The notes under the pieces were generated by a model. The model searched no databases. It worked only from the letters and a program-made list of their open reading frames with translations, and was not told where the DNA came from. 7,553 nucleotides of DNA from Deltaproteobacteria bacterium (lineage in GTDB: Bacteria > Desulfobacterota > Desulfobacteria > Desulfobacterales > ETH-SRB1), in the NCBI GenBank assembly GCA_030611115.1, contig JAUWQK010000069.1:1-7553 (forward strand). The letters run 5' to 3'. Shown here one piece after another: positions 6,089 through 7,553 of the stretch; position 1 is the first letter of the stretch, and each line of letters begins with the position of its first letter. The position numbers were made by a program, and so were the translations under genes.

Positions 6089-6126
6089 AAAAAGGGCTTG
6101 TCCAATTAATAGAACAAACCCTTTTT
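6089..6126 (-). terminator. Intrinsic terminator of the dsr operon
   Basis: The plus-strand arms AAAAAGGGCTTGTCC (6089-6103) and GAACAAACCCTTTTT (6112-6126) surround an 8-base loop. As minus-strand RNA all 15 positions pair, two of them as G-U wobbles, and the stem runs into a U-rich tail (plus 6081-6093). As plus-strand RNA the same two positions become A-C mismatches, so the structure is optimised for the dsr direction. It may still act weakly on transcripts from fdhD. It begins 33 bases after the dsrP stop. Confidence 0.9.
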
Positions 6127-6158
6127 TAATCAGCGATAATTATTTCTATTTCTTATAC

Positions 6159-7340
6159 TTAGCAGCTCTCACAAGTATCTTTTACGCCTGAAACTTCTTC
6201 CTTAACACCCACAGCGACCTTGAATAGAATTGTCAATACAAGAAATCCGGTTGCCCATACACCAAGGGTGATAAGGATTTCAGGCAGCGTAGGCATATAT
6301 TCAGTAACATGATGAAGCGGGTTGGGTACAAAACCACCTGAAATCATACCCATGCCCTTATCAATCCAGGTACCTATGAACAAAATCACACAGGTAAAGG
6401 CAAGTACACTCTCATTCTTTCTTGCAGCAGGAATTACCAGTAAAACAATGCTTGTCACCATAAAAGCCATCGATGTCCACATCCATGGAACTAAAGCCCC
6501 GTGCCCGTGAAGTCCGACAAAAAGATATTGCAGATGGGACATATGGCTCGGTATTCTACTGTAGAATACCACAAACACTTCGCACAGCAAGAAAAATACA
6601 TTTATAATTATAGCATATGTAACTATCTTGGCCAAAGATTGGATCTGCTCTCTTCCTGGATCAAACTTAGTAACCTTTCTGATTATAAGGCACAGTAAAA
6701 TTAACAATGCAGGACCGGCAGCAAAAGCCGAGGCAAGAAATCTTGGTGCAAGAATAGCAGTCATCCAGAATCCTCTTCCAGGCAAACCGCAGTATAGAAA
6801 TGCCGTAACTGTATGTATGGCTGGTGCCCATATGATTGATGTAATTATCAATGGTTTCACCCACGGTGCATAATGAATATTGTTTCGCTCAGCCTCAAGA
6901 ACATTCCAGCCGATTACTACATTTAACAAAAGGTACCCATTTAATACGATCATATCCCAGAAAAGGATGGAACCTGGCGTGGGATACAATATAACATTAA
7001 ATGCACGCATCGGCTGCCCAAGGTCAGCAATAATAAACAATAAACACATTACAACTGCAGCAATAGCCAAAAACTCTCCCAGAATCGTAATTCTGCCGAA
7101 TGCTTTATAATCATGCAGATATCTGGGAAGAACTACCATAACACCACCTGCAGCCACTCCGACAAGAAATGTAAACTGAGCAATGTAAAAACCCCAGGAA
7201 ACATCTCTGCTCATACCTGTAATTCCCAAACCAAAATCAAGCTGCTTCAGGTAAACAGCAAAGCCTACACCTATAACAACAAGCAATGCAATTACCCATC
7301 CCCAGTATTTCTTGTCTCCTTTAAGAGCTAATTCAAGCAT
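6159..7340 (-). CDS. dsrP: DsrP, NrfD-family membrane subunit of the DsrMKJOP complex
   Basis: DsrP is the integral membrane subunit that exchanges electrons with menaquinone in the DsrMKJOP complex, which links the quinone pool and periplasmic haems to cytoplasmic DsrC-dependent sulfite reduction. The 393 residues hold about ten hydrophobic helices, at roughly 13-31, 49-71, 86-106, 126-146, 164-184, 203-221, 236-260, 282-303, 312-330 and 352-378. Family blocks I recognise include GITGMSRDVSWGFYIAQFTF, ILGEFLAIAAVVMC, GQPMRAFNV and FWMTAILAPRFLASAFAAGPA. I chose the ATG at 7340, since GAGGTG sits five bases upstream; an in-frame GTG two codons earlier overlaps that site. It follows dsrO by only 15 bp, so the two are likely translationally coupled, and a terminator follows. 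It ends in CESC, a terminal pair of cysteines (C390, C393). Another NrfD-type subunit is possible, but the order with DsrO argues for DsrP. Confidence 0.9.
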   Translation of the reverse strand: MLELALKGDKKYWGWVIALLVVIGVGFAVYLKQLDFGLGITGMSRDVSWGFYIAQFTFLVGVAAGGVMVVLPRYLHDYKAFGRITILGEFLAIAAVVMCLLFIIADLGQPMRAFNVILYPTPGSILFWDMIVLNGYLLLNVVIGWNVLEAERNNIHYAPWVKPLIITSIIWAPAIHTVTAFLYCGLPGRGFWMTAILAPRFLASAFAAGPALLILLCLIIRKVTKFDPGREQIQSLAKIVTYAIIINVFFLLCEVFVVFYSRIPSHMSHLQYLFVGLHGHGALVPWMWTSMAFMVTSIVLLVIPAARKNESVLAFTCVILFIGTWIDKGMGMISGGFVPNPLHHVTEYMPTLPEILITLGVWATGFLVLTILFKVAVGVKEEVSGVKDTCESC

Positions 7341-7355
7341 AACCACCTCACATCA

Positions 7356-7553
7356 TCATACTATGTAGTAAACAGACGGCCCAGCACCAAGGTCTGGTTT
7401 ACGTCGAATAGTGTAGTTTGTTCTTAATAGTTCTCTTACTTCCGACTCAGAGTCATCAAGATCGCCAACTGTTATTGCACCATTTGATGCCTCAACGCAG
7501 GCCGGCATTTTGCCGACAGCCAGTCTTTCAGCACAGAAATTGCACTTTTCCAC
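7356..7553 (-). CDS. dsrO: DsrO, periplasmic iron-sulfur subunit (C-terminal fragment, cut by window edge)
   Basis: Only the last 65 residues are present; the gene begins beyond the right edge, and the first visible codon, GTG, is an internal valine rather than a start. The fragment opens with [21 protein letters not shown], the final cysteine cluster (C-x2-C-x11-C) of a ferredoxin-like multi-cluster electron-transfer subunit. It then runs into a tail ending GPSVYYIV, which I recognise from DsrO proteins. In the complex DsrO passes electrons between the triheme DsrJ and the membrane subunit DsrP. The TGA stop at 7356-7358 lies 15 bp before the dsrP ATG. A twin-arginine signal would be expected at the missing N-terminus. 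Confidence 0.85.
   Translation of the reverse strand: MEKCNFCAERLAVGKMPACVEASNGAITVGDLDDSESEVRELLRTNYTIRRKPDLGAGPSVYYIV

Noticed and set aside
6667..6864. A second minus-strand frame within dsrP
   Set aside because: It overlaps conserved DsrP coding in another frame and has no independent evidence.
7341..7346. A GTG start for dsrP two codons upstream of the ATG
   Set aside because: It overlaps the Shine-Dalgarno GAGGTG that serves the ATG at 7340, and the family N-terminus fits the ATG.

Overview
The window looks like a chromosomal piece of a sulfate-reducing bacterium, probably Desulfobacterota and perhaps Desulfobacterales. The main reason is the end of a dsrMKJOP-type operon (dsrO tail, dsrP) at the right edge. 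The moderately AT-rich DNA and the gene order rplU-rpmA-obgE-proB-proA fit this. The taxonomic call is an inference; no rRNA or other marker is present.

Layout, left to right. Positions 1-261 hold no gene, only layered repeats. Positions 262-4789 carry a minus-strand cluster, transcribed from high to low coordinates: rplU (L21), rpmA (L27), obgE (ribosome-assembly GTPase), proB and proA (first two steps of proline synthesis). It is driven by a recognisable sigma-70-type promoter near 4848-4876. A 323-bp gap (4790-5112) holds that promoter and a nested palindrome. fdhD (5113-5913, plus strand) follows; it encodes the sulfurtransferase that matures molybdenum/tungsten formate dehydrogenases. 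It converges on dsrP (6159-7340, minus) and partial dsrO (7356-7553, minus), which encode the quinone-interacting membrane subunit and the periplasmic iron-sulfur subunit of the DsrMKJOP complex. A strong terminator (6089-6126) ends the dsr operon.

The genes are ordinary; the spaces between them are not. Every sizeable intergenic gap except the dsrO-dsrP junction carries a repeat structure. Three types recur. (1) Degenerate heptanucleotide arrays are arranged as inverted pairs around an unrelated spacer (proA downstream, proA-proB, proB-obgE, upstream of fdhD), with a different seven-base word at each locus. (2) A family with ends like GTAACTAYTCAG is present at three places (about 31-207, 4398-4464, 5924-6081). 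(3) A 160-bp element has 17-bp terminal inverted repeats (3966-4125); one end is read as a 16-residue tail on ribosomal protein L27 and the other supplies the obgE ribosome-binding site. The heptad arrays also run into the last codons and stop codons of proA and obgE. This repeat system, with its intrusion into essential genes, is the part most worth following up.
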